Shown here piece after piece: positions 26,936-36,205 of a DNA stretch of 64,000 bases. Every line of letters begins with the position of its first letter. The stretch's first letter is position 1. Location: the NCBI RefSeq assembly GCF_001563475.1, contig NZ_LPUT01000023.1:310001-374000 (forward strand). Direction: 5' to 3'. The stretch comes from Sporosarcina sp. HYO08. Lineage in GTDB: Bacteria > Bacillota > Bacilli > Bacillales_A > Planococcaceae. Below the pieces are notes generated by a model, which had not been told where the DNA came from, did no database searches, and saw nothing but the letters and a program-made list of their open reading frames with translations. A program made the translations under genes and the position numbers.

Positions 26936-27631
26936 CTATCCTAAATAAAATATCCAAGCAATGATTGGGCCAATAATCGAACCAACAACCGCACATAGCG
27001 TCATCGCGACGGAGCTCATTGATCCTTCTTGCTCTCCTATTTCGATCGCCTTCGATGTGCCTAACGCGTGCGCAGCCGCTCCGAAACCAATCCCTATACC
27101 AGTTGGAGAGTCTATGCGAATCCATTTTAAAAAGATGCGGCCAAAAAGAATACCAGAAAATCCGGCGATCATCACAAAAGCTGCGGATAAAGATGCATAT
27201 CCGCCAAGACTTTGGGTAATTTGTATCGCGATAGGCGTTGTAATCGATTTAGGTAAGATCGACATGACGATGTCTTTTGGAAAACCAAAGATTTTTGCAA
27301 AAAACACACCGCTAATCATGCCTACGAACACACCAACAATGACACCGCCGATAATAGGAAATAAATACTGTTTCAGTAAATCCCGTTGCTTATATAAAGG
27401 AATGGCGAGCGAAACGATGGCTGGACCTAACAGAATATCGATCCATTTGCCGCCCGTCATATACGTTTCGTACGGAATATTGAAAAGAACAAGTGTAATT
27501 ATAATAATTGCCGATGAAGTTAAAATCGGAAATAGAAAATCACGGCGATACTTAACATAAACCCAATTCATGACAACATAAACGCCGACTGTTAAGACGG
27601 CATATAGTGTAGCTAATAGCATCATTTGCAT
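26936..27631 (-). CDS. lrgB: LrgB/CidB-family membrane protein
   Basis: 231 residues, 6-8 membrane helices. Signatures LGPAIVSLAIPLYKQ, LPKSITTPIAIQ and GFGAAAHALGTSKA identify LrgB/CidB/PlsY-like antiholin-associated proteins, which affect murein hydrolase activity and carry pyruvate or glycolate in related systems. Overlaps lrgA by 10 nt. Confidence 0.9.
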   Translation of the reverse strand: MQMMLLATLYAVLTVGVYVVMNWVYVKYRRDFLFPILTSSAIIIITLVLFNIPYETYMTGGKWIDILLGPAIVSLAIPLYKQRDLLKQYLFPIIGGVIVGVFVGMISGVFFAKIFGFPKDIVMSILPKSITTPIAIQITQSLGGYASLSAAFVMIAGFSGILFGRIFLKWIRIDSPTGIGIGFGAAAHALGTSKAIEIGEQEGSMSSVAMTLCAVVGSIIGPIIAWIFYLG

Positions 27632-28005
27632 GGCGTCGGCCCCTTCTTCTTTTCAGATTGACGCGCAATCCATTGGCTCGTCCAGGCCGATAGCCACATC
27701 GTTAAAAAAGTGCTAAAAATAGCGATGATAACGAGCAATACCCCTTTTCCAATAAAAACTTGTCCGTAATTCATAATGCCGATCGCGGCGGGTATGTAAA
27801 AAAGTGGTAAATATGATAGAAAAAAAAGTGCGCCTGACTCAATCCAGCGTAATGGAAAAACTTTCAACATGAGGCAAAGCCATACAAGAATCAACCCGAT
27901 AATACTTCCAGGCAATGGCAAGTGTAATAGATTTTGAAGCCAATTGCCCACCATCGAAAATCCGAATAATACAAGGACCTGAAGAAAAATCATTAAAAAC
28001 TTCAA
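27622..28005 (-). CDS. lrgA: LrgA/CidA holin-like protein
   Basis: 127 residues with four membrane helices and a basic tail (ARQSEKKKG). The LPLPGSIIGLILVWLCL segment is the CidA/LrgA signature. Co-translated with lrgB. Whether this pair is the Cid-like (holin) or Lrg-like (antiholin) type cannot be decided by sequence; no LytSR regulator is nearby. Confidence 0.88.
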   Translation of the reverse strand: MKFLMIFLQVLVLFGFSMVGNWLQNLLHLPLPGSIIGLILVWLCLMLKVFPLRWIESGALFFLSYLPLFYIPAAIGIMNYGQVFIGKGVLLVIIAIFSTFLTMWLSAWTSQWIARQSEKKKGPTPCK

Positions 28006-28065
28006 CCAAACACCGCCTATTCTACAACTAAACTTCCAGACATTATAACATATTGGAAAGAGGAA

Positions 28066-28695
28066 TTATTCACCAATCTCCTCTTCAAGTTGCTGCAAAA
28101 ATTCAATCATGTAATCATGCCGCTGCTGTGCAAGCCTTTTGCCAGCCTCTGTTACCATCAAATCCTTTAGAAGGAGAAGTTTCTCATAAAAATGTGTGAC
28201 TGTCGCTGTTTTTTTCGTGCGATACGCTTGGGCAGACATTTGCTCACGTGCCGCCTCATTCTTATCATACAACTTTCGTCCCCTCGCTCCTCCGAAAGCA
28301 AATGCACGTGCAATGCCAATTGCACCGATCGCATCGAGTCGATCCGCATCCCTAACAATCGCCCCTTCGATCGAAGTAATCTCTTTCGAGTTGCCTCCAT
28401 TGAACGATACGCTTTCAATACATGCGACCACTTTTTCAATGAGTTGCTCATTTGCACCGACATTGTGTAAAATGTCAGTGATCTTTGGCCCGTCTTCCGT
28501 TTGATATTTAATATCTTCAACATCGTGTAAAAGTACTGCAATTATTACAAGTTCCCGATCGGCCGATGGCTCATGTAATAGAATCTCTTCCGCATTTTTT
28601 AATACACGTTGGATGTGGTCAAAATCGTGACTCGCGTCATATGAATGATAAAGATCTTCAACAACATCTTTACATTTTTCAATTAATGTTTTCAT
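28066..28695 (-). CDS. ypgQ: HD-domain phosphohydrolase, YpgQ type
   Basis: 209 residues. HD-motif residues are H27 (SHDFDHIQRV), H57-D58 (LLHDVED) and the aspartate in VRDADRLDAIGAIG. The layout matches B. subtilis YpgQ, an HD-family nucleotide pyrophosphohydrolase. Synteny with the cold shock gene and ypeQ-ypeP further on supports the name. Confidence 0.86.
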   Translation of the reverse strand: MKTLIEKCKDVVEDLYHSYDASHDFDHIQRVLKNAEEILLHEPSADRELVIIAVLLHDVEDIKYQTEDGPKITDILHNVGANEQLIEKVVACIESVSFNGGNSKEITSIEGAIVRDADRLDAIGAIGIARAFAFGGARGRKLYDKNEAAREQMSAQAYRTKKTATVTHFYEKLLLLKDLMVTEAGKRLAQQRHDYMIEFLQQLEEEIGE

Positions 28696-28774
28696 AAGCT
28701 CCTCCTAGTACCATCATTTTTCCGAAGTTCATCGAGGGGATTTTCCACTCAATTCAAAATAGTGCCCCATATTG

Positions 28775-28803
28775 TTGACGCAAGTTGTCGATTCATGTAT
28801 AGT
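28775..28803 (+). promoter_or_regulatory. SigmaA promoter of the cold shock gene
   Basis: -35 TTGACG (28775-28780), 17-nt spacer, -10 TATAGT (28798-28803). The predicted leader of about 50 nt ends in GAGGAGG before the ATG. Confidence 0.8.
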
Positions 28804-28861
28804 TAGTGCAACCATGTAAACATTGGTTAGGACATTTGTGAAACGCCGAGGAGGAGTGTAC

Positions 28862-29074
28862 ATGTACCAGGGTACGGTGAAATGGTTTAGCAACGAAAAA
28901 GGCTACGGATTTATCGAAGCTGAAGATGGAGAAGATGTATTCGTCCATTTTACTGGTATTGTATCGGAAGGTTTTAAAACGCTTGATGAAGGTCAAACTG
29001 TTTCTTTTGAAATCATCGAAGGGAACCGAGGTCCTCAGGCAGCTAATGTCTTAAAAATGGAAGCCGATTCATAA
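28862..29074 (+). CDS. cspD: Cold shock protein, CspA/CspD family
   Basis: 70-residue single cold-shock domain that binds single-stranded RNA and DNA. RNP1 (KGYGFIE) and RNP2 (VFVHF) are intact. The ATG at 28862 is chosen because GAGGAGG lies just upstream and because it gives the standard CSP N-terminus ([13 protein letters not shown]). Placed as cspD by synteny with ypgQ and ypeQ-ypeP. Its own terminator at 29363 is separated from the stop by the 252-bp repeat element. Confidence 0.95.
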   Translation: MYQGTVKWFSNEKGYGFIEAEDGEDVFVHFTGIVSEGFKTLDEGQTVSFEIIEGNRGPQAANVLKMEADS

Positions 29075-29111
29075 ATTTTTCGGAAATGATAAATAGGTAA
29101 TTAATATAACC

Positions 29112-29363
29112 TTCAACCTGATTGAAAACGCTTGTCAAGGTAGGCAGGCTAAGTACGCGACGTCCTGTCGCGACGCTTGCATGACTCGCATCCTGCGAGC
29201 CCGCGCGAAGTCGAGCGAAGACGCGAATAGAACTAAAAGTTCATGAGCGGACGAGCTTTAACTGGAAGGCATCCTAAAGTGCGCCGCGTCCTGCGGCAAC
29301 GGATGCATGACCTACATCCTGTAGGCCCCAACGACGGATGCGAGCGTTTCTCAACAGGCTGAA
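29112..29363. repeat. 252-bp element with 23-bp terminal inverted repeats and internal hairpins
   Basis: The ends 29112-29134 and 29341-29363 are inverted copies with about five mismatches (TTCAACCTGATTGAAAACGC versus the complement of GCGTTTCTCAACAGGCTGAA). Inside are short perfect hairpins with TCCT-containing loops: 29156-29172 (CGCGAC arms), 29185-29199 (CTCGCA), 29283-29297 (GCCGC), 29311-29325 (CCTACA), plus GAACT-aaa-AGTTC at 29230. The GC content exceeds that of the flanks. No open frame. This looks like a MITE- or REP-type element inserted between cspD and its terminator. Confidence 0.75.
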
Positions 29364-29391
29364 TCCCGCTGAGAATTTTTTCAGCGGGATC
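29363..29391 (+). terminator. Terminator, probably of cspD
   Basis: Stem ATCCCGCTGA / TCAGCGGGAT with an 8-nt loop, followed by CTTATTTT. The preceding repeat element puts it almost 290 nt beyond the cspD stop. Confidence 0.7.
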
Positions 29392-29580
29392 TTATTTTGT
29401 AAATTTATTCATTTCTTCCCCTAGAAATTGAAGATGTTCACCGATCGTACACATGCTAATACAAAATTGATGCGCACCCGCTTTTCCTCTTTCTTTCCCC
29501 AACTGCGTTTTCACCAAACACTTTTCACAATACGTATCAAGAATTTCATGAATTTCCGTAATCACAATCGCTTTTTCCAT
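29392..29580 (-). CDS. ypeQ: Zinc-finger domain protein, YpeQ type
   Basis: 62 residues of the small C2HC zinc-finger family (zf-C2HCIx2C). Visible ligands: C18-x2-C21 (YCEKC), then H-QFCISMC with the histidine and two cysteines. AGGAGG precedes the ATG. Synteny (between cspD and the RNase H-like ypeP) matches B. subtilis. The function is unknown. Confidence 0.85.
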   Translation of the reverse strand: MEKAIVITEIHEILDTYCEKCLVKTQLGKERGKAGAHQFCISMCTIGEHLQFLGEEMNKFTK

Positions 29581-29703
29581 ACAAACCTCCTCAAGGTGAC
29601 TTTATTCTAATACGGAACATCCTTCATCGCAAGCCCCATATGCTATACTGAAAGTAAACTTCCGTCAGTGGAGAGTCCCACTGTAAACAGATGAGGTGTA
29701 GAT

Positions 29704-30090
29704 ATGCTCGAATTATATGTTGACGGTGCGAGTGCCGGAAACCCCGGTAAAAGCGGCATTGGCATCTTTATAAAAGGCGAAGGCCATCATATCAAAATTT
29801 CCGAGCCCATTGAGCCAACGGACAATCATAGTGCTGAATTCCAAGCCTTAATTAAAGGTTTGAAAGAAGCAGCCCAATTGACGACCGGAATCGTCTCCGC
29901 ACGATCTGATTCCCAAATTGTCGTCATGGCGGTTGAAAAAGAATTTGTAAAAAACGAAAAATATCAACCTTATTTACAACAAATCTTAGAACTCACTAAA
30001 ACATTTGATTTCTTTTTTATCAAATGGATTCCAGACGAACAAAATCGGGCAGCGGATGCCCTCGCAAGGGAAGCGATCCGTAGACATTAA
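29704..30090 (+). CDS. ypeP: RNase HI-like protein, YpeP type
   Basis: 128 residues, a compact RNase H fold. Catalytic acidic residues appear at D7 (YVDGAS), E45 (SAEFQAL), D69 (RSDSQ) and D118 (AADALA in the DEQNRAAD segment). Proteins of this group are annotated as reverse-transcriptase-like or RNase HI homologues; B. subtilis YpeP and YpdQ are the nearest known members. Cleavage of RNA in RNA:DNA hybrids is expected but unproven. Confidence 0.85.
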   Translation: MLELYVDGASAGNPGKSGIGIFIKGEGHHIKISEPIEPTDNHSAEFQALIKGLKEAAQLTTGIVSARSDSQIVVMAVEKEFVKNEKYQPYLQQILELTKTFDFFFIKWIPDEQNRAADALAREAIRRH

Positions 30091-30121
30091 CATGCGCCTA
30101 AACCCGAGGATTATAACCTTC

Positions 30122-30159
30122 AAAAAATAAGCACAGCCATTTGGCCATGCTTATTTTTT
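30122..30159. terminator. Bidirectional terminator
   Basis: AAAAAATAAGCA / TGCTTATTTTTT outer stem with an inner GCC/GGC pair. It overlaps the stop codon of the phosphoesterase gene. Confidence 0.88.
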
Positions 30160-30748
30160 ACGCTTTCATAAATGTTAGCGTCTCGCCTTCCGCATCGTAT
30201 AACACCCATTCACGGTTACCAATTACCGCACCCACATTGACGAGTATATTAGACTTATTGAGCTCATAAGCTTTGCCAAATTCGACTTCTTGAAGAACGC
30301 CGTCCATCGTCCATGATGATCGATGACTATGTCCGTAAAAAGTAATGGGCGCTGAAGTTTCCGCTTGCATTAAATCCCACGGCTCTCCACCCCACTCCCA
30401 TTGATGACCATGAATGATTTCCGCCCGCCCGACTTCGTAAGTTTCGGGCATGATTGCTAACTTTTCTCGAAGCTGTTCGTCTGTTTCAGTCAACAGTAAA
30501 ATACGTTCTTCCTGGTTGCCCCTTACAGAAACGAACGTTAACAAGTCCACAAATCCATCAGGGAGGATCATCACATCTTTTAAATTAGTAAACTTGTGTG
30601 CTGTTACGTCTTTTTTACTAATTGTACACTCAAAAATGTCACCTGTACCGATCCGAATGGCCCCAGGCGCTTCGTTTGAAATTTGCCTTAGTACTTCTTC
30701 CAAATCCTCTTTAGATGAGTGTATATCTCCTAAAATTGCGTATTGCAA
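30158..30748 (-). CDS. Calcineurin-like metallophosphoesterase
   Basis: 196 residues. Metal-site motifs in order: GDIHS (D8, H10), GTGDIFE, RGNQEE, IHGHQWE and YGHSH. The third motif is normally GNHD/E; here the histidine is replaced by glutamine (Q79), which removes the usual proton donor and may alter activity. The substrate is unknown. Monocistronic. Confidence 0.85.
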   Translation of the reverse strand: MQYAILGDIHSSKEDLEEVLRQISNEAPGAIRIGTGDIFECTISKKDVTAHKFTNLKDVMILPDGFVDLLTFVSVRGNQEERILLLTETDEQLREKLAIMPETYEVGRAEIIHGHQWEWGGEPWDLMQAETSAPITFYGHSHRSSWTMDGVLQEVEFGKAYELNKSNILVNVGAVIGNREWVLYDAEGETLTFMKA

Positions 30749-30829
30749 AATTCGCAGCCTCCACTACTATGTTTTGATGAATAAGTATTCCCTGTCTTTC
30801 AGTATGCCTTGTCTTACTAAACTTAGTCC

Positions 30830-31651
30830 TTATCCCCTTTCAACCATCATCTCCACAGTTGAAATCCAATCGCTATAACTTCCGACATATAAGCGAATAT
30901 TATCATATCCATGTTCTGCCAGCATTGCATAGAGAGGGGCTGCCGTTACGCCGCTGCCGCAGTATACAGTGATCGGTTCGCCGGGATTTGCCACTTCGGA
31001 CAATTTGGATGAAACATCAGCATTCAAACAAAACTTCCCTTGTTCTTTTAACTGTTCCCAATCTAAATTAAGTGCACCCGGAATTCTTCCTGCGATTGGA
31101 TCAATCGGTTCTACTTTACCCATATATCGCTCTGCTGAACGCGCATCGAGAAGCTTGCCTTCCCGCTCTCCAAGCACAATGTCTTTCACCAATTGCCGAT
31201 CCGCATAGATCGTTTCATCCCAAACAGGCGTCATATCCGTTTGAACAGGATTTGACATTTCCTTGCTTACCGCAATGCCTTCTTTCACTATTTCTTCAAA
31301 GCCTTCCAGCGCAATAAAGGCATTTTTGAAACCCGCATACTTTAATAACCACCAAGCACGGGCGGCAAAAGGACTGCCGCCATCATCGTACACAACGATC
31401 TTGTCCGCTAAGTTCAATCCACTTTTTTGAAATAGCGCTGTTAAGGCTGACTTGTCGGGCATTGGATGACGTCCCGAAGACTTTGTCATATCCGACAAGT
31501 CTTCTTCCAAATCCCAATGGACTGCACCCGCAATATGTTCTTCTGCAAATTTCCGCTTACCGGCAGCCGGATCTTGCAATGAGAAACGTGCATCGATCCA
31601 TTTGATATCTTTAAGATTTACATCTTTTACGGAAATGAATACATTCGCCAT
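30830..31651 (-). CDS. Thiosulfate/3-mercaptopyruvate sulfurtransferase (rhodanese)
   Basis: 273 residues, two rhodanese domains. The N-terminal domain has DDGGSPFAARA in place of an active loop and is inactive; the C-terminal domain has the catalytic cysteine in VYCGSGVTAA. The start abuts the dynA stop as TGA-ATG, so the two genes are translationally coupled. Sulfur donor (thiosulfate or mercaptopyruvate) cannot be called with certainty; the CGSGVTA loop is common in SseA-type enzymes. Confidence 0.88.
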   Translation of the reverse strand: MANVFISVKDVNLKDIKWIDARFSLQDPAAGKRKFAEEHIAGAVHWDLEEDLSDMTKSSGRHPMPDKSALTALFQKSGLNLADKIVVYDDGGSPFAARAWWLLKYAGFKNAFIALEGFEEIVKEGIAVSKEMSNPVQTDMTPVWDETIYADRQLVKDIVLGEREGKLLDARSAERYMGKVEPIDPIAGRIPGALNLDWEQLKEQGKFCLNADVSSKLSEVANPGEPITVYCGSGVTAAPLYAMLAEHGYDNIRLYVGSYSDWISTVEMMVERG

Positions 31652-34600
31652 TCAGACCAACTCCTTGTTCAAATCTTTAATGGATGTGTAGATTTCACGC
31701 CACTCTTCCAATTGCTCCGATCCTTGTAGCAATGTTCGTTCTGATGCAATTTGCTGCAGGCTTTCGCTTAGAAGATGTTGCCTTAATCCCTCCGCCTCTT
31801 GATCGATCCATTGATCCGTCCATTTTTCAAGCTTTTCTTTTTCAATCCCCAAATAAATGGAAGCCTCTTCCTTCAATAACTCTTCCAAACGATCTTTTAA
31901 AACATCGCGCTCTCCTTTTTCGAAAAACGCTTTTTGGTTTTTAAATACTTTATTCACACTGCTATATTTAGATGGATCTTTGTAAGGCGCTTCAAATGTT
32001 AATAAATCCACATCCTGTGGTTCATACGGCGAGAACGCAATCGAACCATCTTTGTCTTTTAAATAAGACATTTCATTTCGCTCACGTTCTTGTATTTGCT
32101 TTTTCATAAAGTTTAACATCCGTAAGTTCGTCACTTTTAATTCTTGCGTCAAATCAAAGCCAATCAGTTGCGTCGTTTCAGCAAGTGCCATTGTCAAAGC
32201 ACGGTCTGCTGAATGGTTGACGAATACGGATGGATTATACGCTTCTTTAAAGAAATCACCGTATCGTAAGAAAACACGCTGTAAAATGTAATAAACAAGT
32301 TCACCTAACTCATGGTGTGCAGCTTTCATTAACACATTCGCAAACTTTGCCCCGAAGTGTTGCCGCAGTTCCCCTTCCCAACGGTCAAGCTCTTGGAGAC
32401 GTTCCGCTTTTCGCGTGCGATTCGCTTCTGTTCTTATAATAAGTGCTGACAACCGTCCGATTGTTTTCATCGTTTCTTCTTCCAATGCTTGAACGGCCAA
32501 ACCTTTCAAGTCCTTTTCTAAGAAATGATGAAATTCTTGTTCAAACGGCGCCATAAATGGATCTTGACGGTTTTCAAGCTTCGCTTCAAGCGCTTCTAAA
32601 CTTGATATACCATGTACGCGCGGGTGTCGAATGCCAAACTTCTGCAACTCCTCCTTCACAAATGTTTGTACCGCTTCCGCCTCTTCTTCATTTGCGGCAA
32701 GGTCAATGGCATTAACGATAAAGAACATTTTATCCATTTCAAATGCGTCTTTCACACGACCTAGCTGAATTAAAAATTCACGGTCTGCTCTAGCAAATGC
32801 ATGGTTGTAATATGTCACAAACAAAATCGCGTCCGCATTTCGGATATAGTCAAAAGCAACGTCTGTATGGCGGGCGTTAATGGAGTCTGCACCAGGCGTA
32901 TCGACAAGGGTAATGCCTTTTTGCGTTAATGGACAATCATAATAAAAATCGATCGATTCCACAAAACAGCTTCGGTCTTCTTCCGCAACAAATTTCACAA
33001 ACTCGTCTCTTTCAACGTTTAAAATTGTACCGAGCGCTTCTTTGTAAACCGGATAGCCTTTTTGGAATGCATCAATAAATGATTTGTGGATGTGTAGACT
33101 TTCATCGTCTAATTCTAATTGCACCGCTTCCTGCGCTTTATCAAACGCAACTTCGAGCGTTGACACCGGCATCCCCAGTGCATCGAATGAACGTATCACA
33201 TCTTCGGTCATCGTTTCTTTTGATTTTAAATGAACATCCGCTGTATTATTTCGTTTCGTTTTAGTAATTGGACGAATCCGGTTAATGGCAGCCGTCGTTG
33301 GATTTGGGGAGACTGGCAATACCTTTTCTCCGATCAATGCATTGGAAAATGATGATTTCCCTGCACTAAATGCACCGAATAAGGCGACCGTAAATTCCTG
33401 ACCTTCCAATCGATTCGATTTTCTTTGTAAATAATTCGCGGATTCTAAAAATCCTGGAATTTTCTCAACCGCTTTTGCCACACGGGTCGCATCAGCAATC
33501 ACAGCATCGGCATCAGAAAACGATGTTTCCGCCACGTATTCAACTTGCTGATCATTGATTGTCTTATCTTCTTCTAAAGGGGTGCTGTTCACTTCTTCTG
33601 CATAGTCCGCCGCACGTATAGTTGTCCGTGCCGTCCACTGCTTTAATAGTAGCGCACTCCCCGCTTTGATTTCGGAAGTCGGATGCATGATTTCCCGGTC
33701 AAGCACTTCTAATTGGTCTTCAATTACATTCACTTGTTCAATTGCAGATAACTTTTCATCCAAGCGATGAATTTTTTGCTCAAGTTCACCCGTCTGTTCA
33801 TTGCCGGCAGTTGACGCGACGGTTGACATCTCATGCTTCCAGTCATCCGTTAACCGTTTAAAACCCGTTTGAATGACGGTCTTCATCCGCTCCGCATAAT
33901 TAAGGACCGTATCACCCGTAATGACGTCCGAGACGTTAAATTCTTTTTCAAGATCGGCGAATGGTACAGAAAGGTCAAGCGCATCAATCGCCAAAGAACG
34001 TTCATCGGTTAGGATGCCCGCCTCTCTTAATGATTGCTTCATCAGTACTTTTAGATGCACTTCGATTTGTGTATGAATGAGCTTGTCCAGGTTTTCGGCA
34101 AGCGCTTCTTTCCGTCTCGCTTTTTCCTCTTCGGTCTTTTTCCCGCTGAATAGAAATCCAACTTTAAAGCGTGAAGACAATGATTCTAAATAGTCTTTTA
34201 GCAATTCTCTCGTTTCATAGGGCGTAATCGCTGCGTTTTGTAAAAGATGACTGCGGTTTTCTTCAAATGCAGTTGCAAAGGCATCGCTTGATAAAAGCGT
34301 AAGTTTCTTCTTTAATTCTGAAGCTTCCGCTTGCAGTTCTTCCCTTTCTGACCACTCTTCTTCCGAAACGATTTCAGCAAATGTATTTTTGCGCTCTTCC
34401 ATTTCATCTGTTAAAAATTGTATATGCTCATCTTTTAACTTTGCAAATGTTCCATCTATGTTTTCCAAAAATCGCTCTTGCCAGTTGTCCATTGAATGTT
34501 GAACGATCGCTTTCACTTTGTTGAAATCATTATGCGGATGTTCTAACTCTTTTAATGATGTGTAAAAAATCCCTTTCGGCTCCACGCCCCAAAGTGCAAA

Positions 34601-35260
34601 AGAATTTTCCACCGATTGTTTAAACGCTTCAAAAGGCAATTCGCTTTCCCGATGCTTGTCGATTTGGTTGATAATTAAATAAACGCTCTCATTGTACCGC
34701 ATTAATTCCTTCGTAAAACGAAAGTTAAGTTCGGACTGCACATGGTTATAGTCCATCGTGTAGAATACCAAGTCCGCTAAGTGAAGTGCGGATTCCGTTG
34801 ACAACCGGTGTGCATCATCTGTGGAGTCAACGCCGGGCGTGTCCATTACCGTAATCCCTTCAGGCAAGTTGGATGCCGTATGGCCGATTTCCACAAGCGA
34901 CACGGCAGCACCGTCTTTACTAAAAGACTTAATGGCCCCCGGAAATCCATGACCATCGTATTTAACAGCCGTTCCATCCGTTCGATGGATGATGGCATAA
35001 TCATGATCATCTTTTTTAACTTTAACGATGTTCGCACTCGTTGGAATCGGGCTGGAAGGCAATAAATCCTCCCCCGTCAGCGCGTTGATCATCGACGATT
35101 TCCCAGCAGAAAAGTGCCCCGCGAAGCCGATCATATATTCCTGATCAATGAGCTTTTTCGCAAATAAATTTGTTTTCCGTATACGCTCTTCATCGTCATG
35201 CATCGCAAAAACTTTTCCATAAGTTGCTGCTAACTGTAAACGTTCGTCTATTTCAGACAT
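31652..35260 (-). CDS. dynA: Bacterial dynamin DynA (YpbR), two fused dynamin units
   Basis: About 1202 residues. Two GTPase modules in one chain: P-loop GHFSAGKSS near residue 50 with DTPGVDS later, and GAFSAGKSS near residue 630 with DTPGADS. Each is followed by helical stalk regions. B. subtilis DynA (1193 residues) has this same duplicated layout, tethers and fuses membranes and protects against phage and membrane damage. The ATG at 35260 (MSEIDERL) is preferred over 35278 because AAGGGA lies upstream. Cotranscribed with the sulfurtransferase. Confidence 0.93.
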   Translation of the reverse strand: MSEIDERLQLAATYGKVFAMHDDEERIRKTNLFAKKLIDQEYMIGFAGHFSAGKSSMINALTGEDLLPSSPIPTSANIVKVKKDDHDYAIIHRTDGTAVKYDGHGFPGAIKSFSKDGAAVSLVEIGHTASNLPEGITVMDTPGVDSTDDAHRLSTESALHLADLVFYTMDYNHVQSELNFRFTKELMRYNESVYLIINQIDKHRESELPFEAFKQSVENSFALWGVEPKGIFYTSLKELEHPHNDFNKVKAIVQHSMDNWQERFLENIDGTFAKLKDEHIQFLTDEMEERKNTFAEIVSEEEWSEREELQAEASELKKKLTLLSSDAFATAFEENRSHLLQNAAITPYETRELLKDYLESLSSRFKVGFLFSGKKTEEEKARRKEALAENLDKLIHTQIEVHLKVLMKQSLREAGILTDERSLAIDALDLSVPFADLEKEFNVSDVITGDTVLNYAERMKTVIQTGFKRLTDDWKHEMSTVASTAGNEQTGELEQKIHRLDEKLSAIEQVNVIEDQLEVLDREIMHPTSEIKAGSALLLKQWTARTTIRAADYAEEVNSTPLEEDKTINDQQVEYVAETSFSDADAVIADATRVAKAVEKIPGFLESANYLQRKSNRLEGQEFTVALFGAFSAGKSSFSNALIGEKVLPVSPNPTTAAINRIRPITKTKRNNTADVHLKSKETMTEDVIRSFDALGMPVSTLEVAFDKAQEAVQLELDDESLHIHKSFIDAFQKGYPVYKEALGTILNVERDEFVKFVAEEDRSCFVESIDFYYDCPLTQKGITLVDTPGADSINARHTDVAFDYIRNADAILFVTYYNHAFARADREFLIQLGRVKDAFEMDKMFFIVNAIDLAANEEEAEAVQTFVKEELQKFGIRHPRVHGISSLEALEAKLENRQDPFMAPFEQEFHHFLEKDLKGLAVQALEEETMKTIGRLSALIIRTEANRTRKAERLQELDRWEGELRQHFGAKFANVLMKAAHHELGELVYYILQRVFLRYGDFFKEAYNPSVFVNHSADRALTMALAETTQLIGFDLTQELKVTNLRMLNFMKKQIQERERNEMSYLKDKDGSIAFSPYEPQDVDLLTFEAPYKDPSKYSSVNKVFKNQKAFFEKGERDVLKDRLEELLKEEASIYLGIEKEKLEKWTDQWIDQEAEGLRQHLLSESLQQIASERTLLQGSEQLEEWREIYTSIKDLNKELV

Positions 35261-35348
35261 ACCTTTCGATCCCTTCATACAATGCTTTTCTTATCATACC
35301 ATTTTTTATAGGGTGGAATGATGTGAATTTTTAGGGAATAGAAAAACG

Positions 35349-35432
35349 AATGACTGTCACCGCTCTCCTTGTTTCATAGCCTGTACGATACACTAGTACA
35401 AACTTTGAAAAAGTGGTGTGGTGACAGTCACT
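35349..35432. repeat. Palindromic ~85-bp repeat, copy A
   Basis: Ends TGACTGTCAC (35351-35360) and GTGACAGTCA (35421-35430) are exact inverted repeats; the middle holds TTTCATAGCCTGTACGATAC and CTAGTACAAA. The same layout recurs at 36706-36784 and 39037-39125. Confidence 0.75.
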
Positions 35433-35462
35433 TGTGAATTCATACAATGAGGTGAAGAACAA

Positions 35463-36141
35463 ATGAAAAAATACGTTATTTTTATAATTACATCTTTTCT
35501 TGTAATTGCCCTTATTAAAGCAAAAGCAACCATTCCAGAACATATTGTGGTTGCAACAGCAGATAAAGACCATATCACTATTTATGCCAAGAAAACGGAT
35601 AGTCACTATCAAGATTTTAAAATTGATTTGAATGGAAGAGTTTATTCAAGACCCTATTGGATGAACGTTACGAACCGTGCCTACGCCCCGCAAGTATATT
35701 ACGAAGACATTAATAAAGATGAAAGGAAAGAATTAATCATCATATTGACAAAGGGTTACGGTACTGGTGTTTTAGACCAAGAGGTTCATGTTTTTCATAT
35801 AGATCATAATCGGTTCGAAGAAGTGCTTGTTGACCAACCGATGGCAATCGTGAATAAAAATATCAAATCAAGCCTAACTCGAAGCAAGGCCAAAATAATA
35901 ATCGGTAAGAAAAATTATGTCATTAACGTTAAAGAGTTGAAACTTCTTCCTGAAACAATATTTAATGAAATTTACTTTGGCAGTATCATTAAAATATGAA
36001 GTGAAAAATAATCATCTTATCGCTAGATTACATCCCCAGTTTTCTCCAGGAGCTTTTGTTGGTAACATTATTATTACTTATGAATATCGTGATAAAATGT
36101 ATCAAGCAAAATCAATTAAATTTCAATTGGTGGATTTATAA
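35463..36141 (+). pseudogene. Exported hypothetical protein, frameshifted
   Basis: The frame from ATG 35463 encodes 178 residues with a signal peptide (about 1-20) and a domain containing YYEDINKDERKELIIILTKG, reminiscent of FG-GAP/VCBS calcium-binding repeats. It stops at 35999. A coherent continuation (KYEVKNNHLIARLHPQ... to QFQLVDL-like end, stop 36139-36141) follows in another frame. One extra A in the AAAA run at 35991-35994 explains the break: without it the frames join as SIIKYEVKNN, giving about 225 residues. Either a true mutation, phase variation or a sequencing error. Confidence 0.7.
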
Positions 36142-36153
36142 ATTGTTGTCTCA

Positions 36154-36170
36154 CGAGTGACAGTCACTCG
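36154..36170. repeat. Solo 17-bp palindrome of the repeat family
   Basis: CGAGTGAC-A-GTCACTCG is a perfect palindrome equal to the two repeat ends joined without the centre. It lies directly after the frameshifted gene. Confidence 0.6.
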
Positions 36171-36205
36171 TAAACCCATTTTGAAGGTGTTCAATCAAGG
36201 TTCAC

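Noticed and set aside
29150..29330. Regular hairpins considered as a CRISPR array or tRNA cluster
   Set aside because: Hairpin sequences differ from each other, there are no equal-length spacers, and no cloverleaf can be formed.
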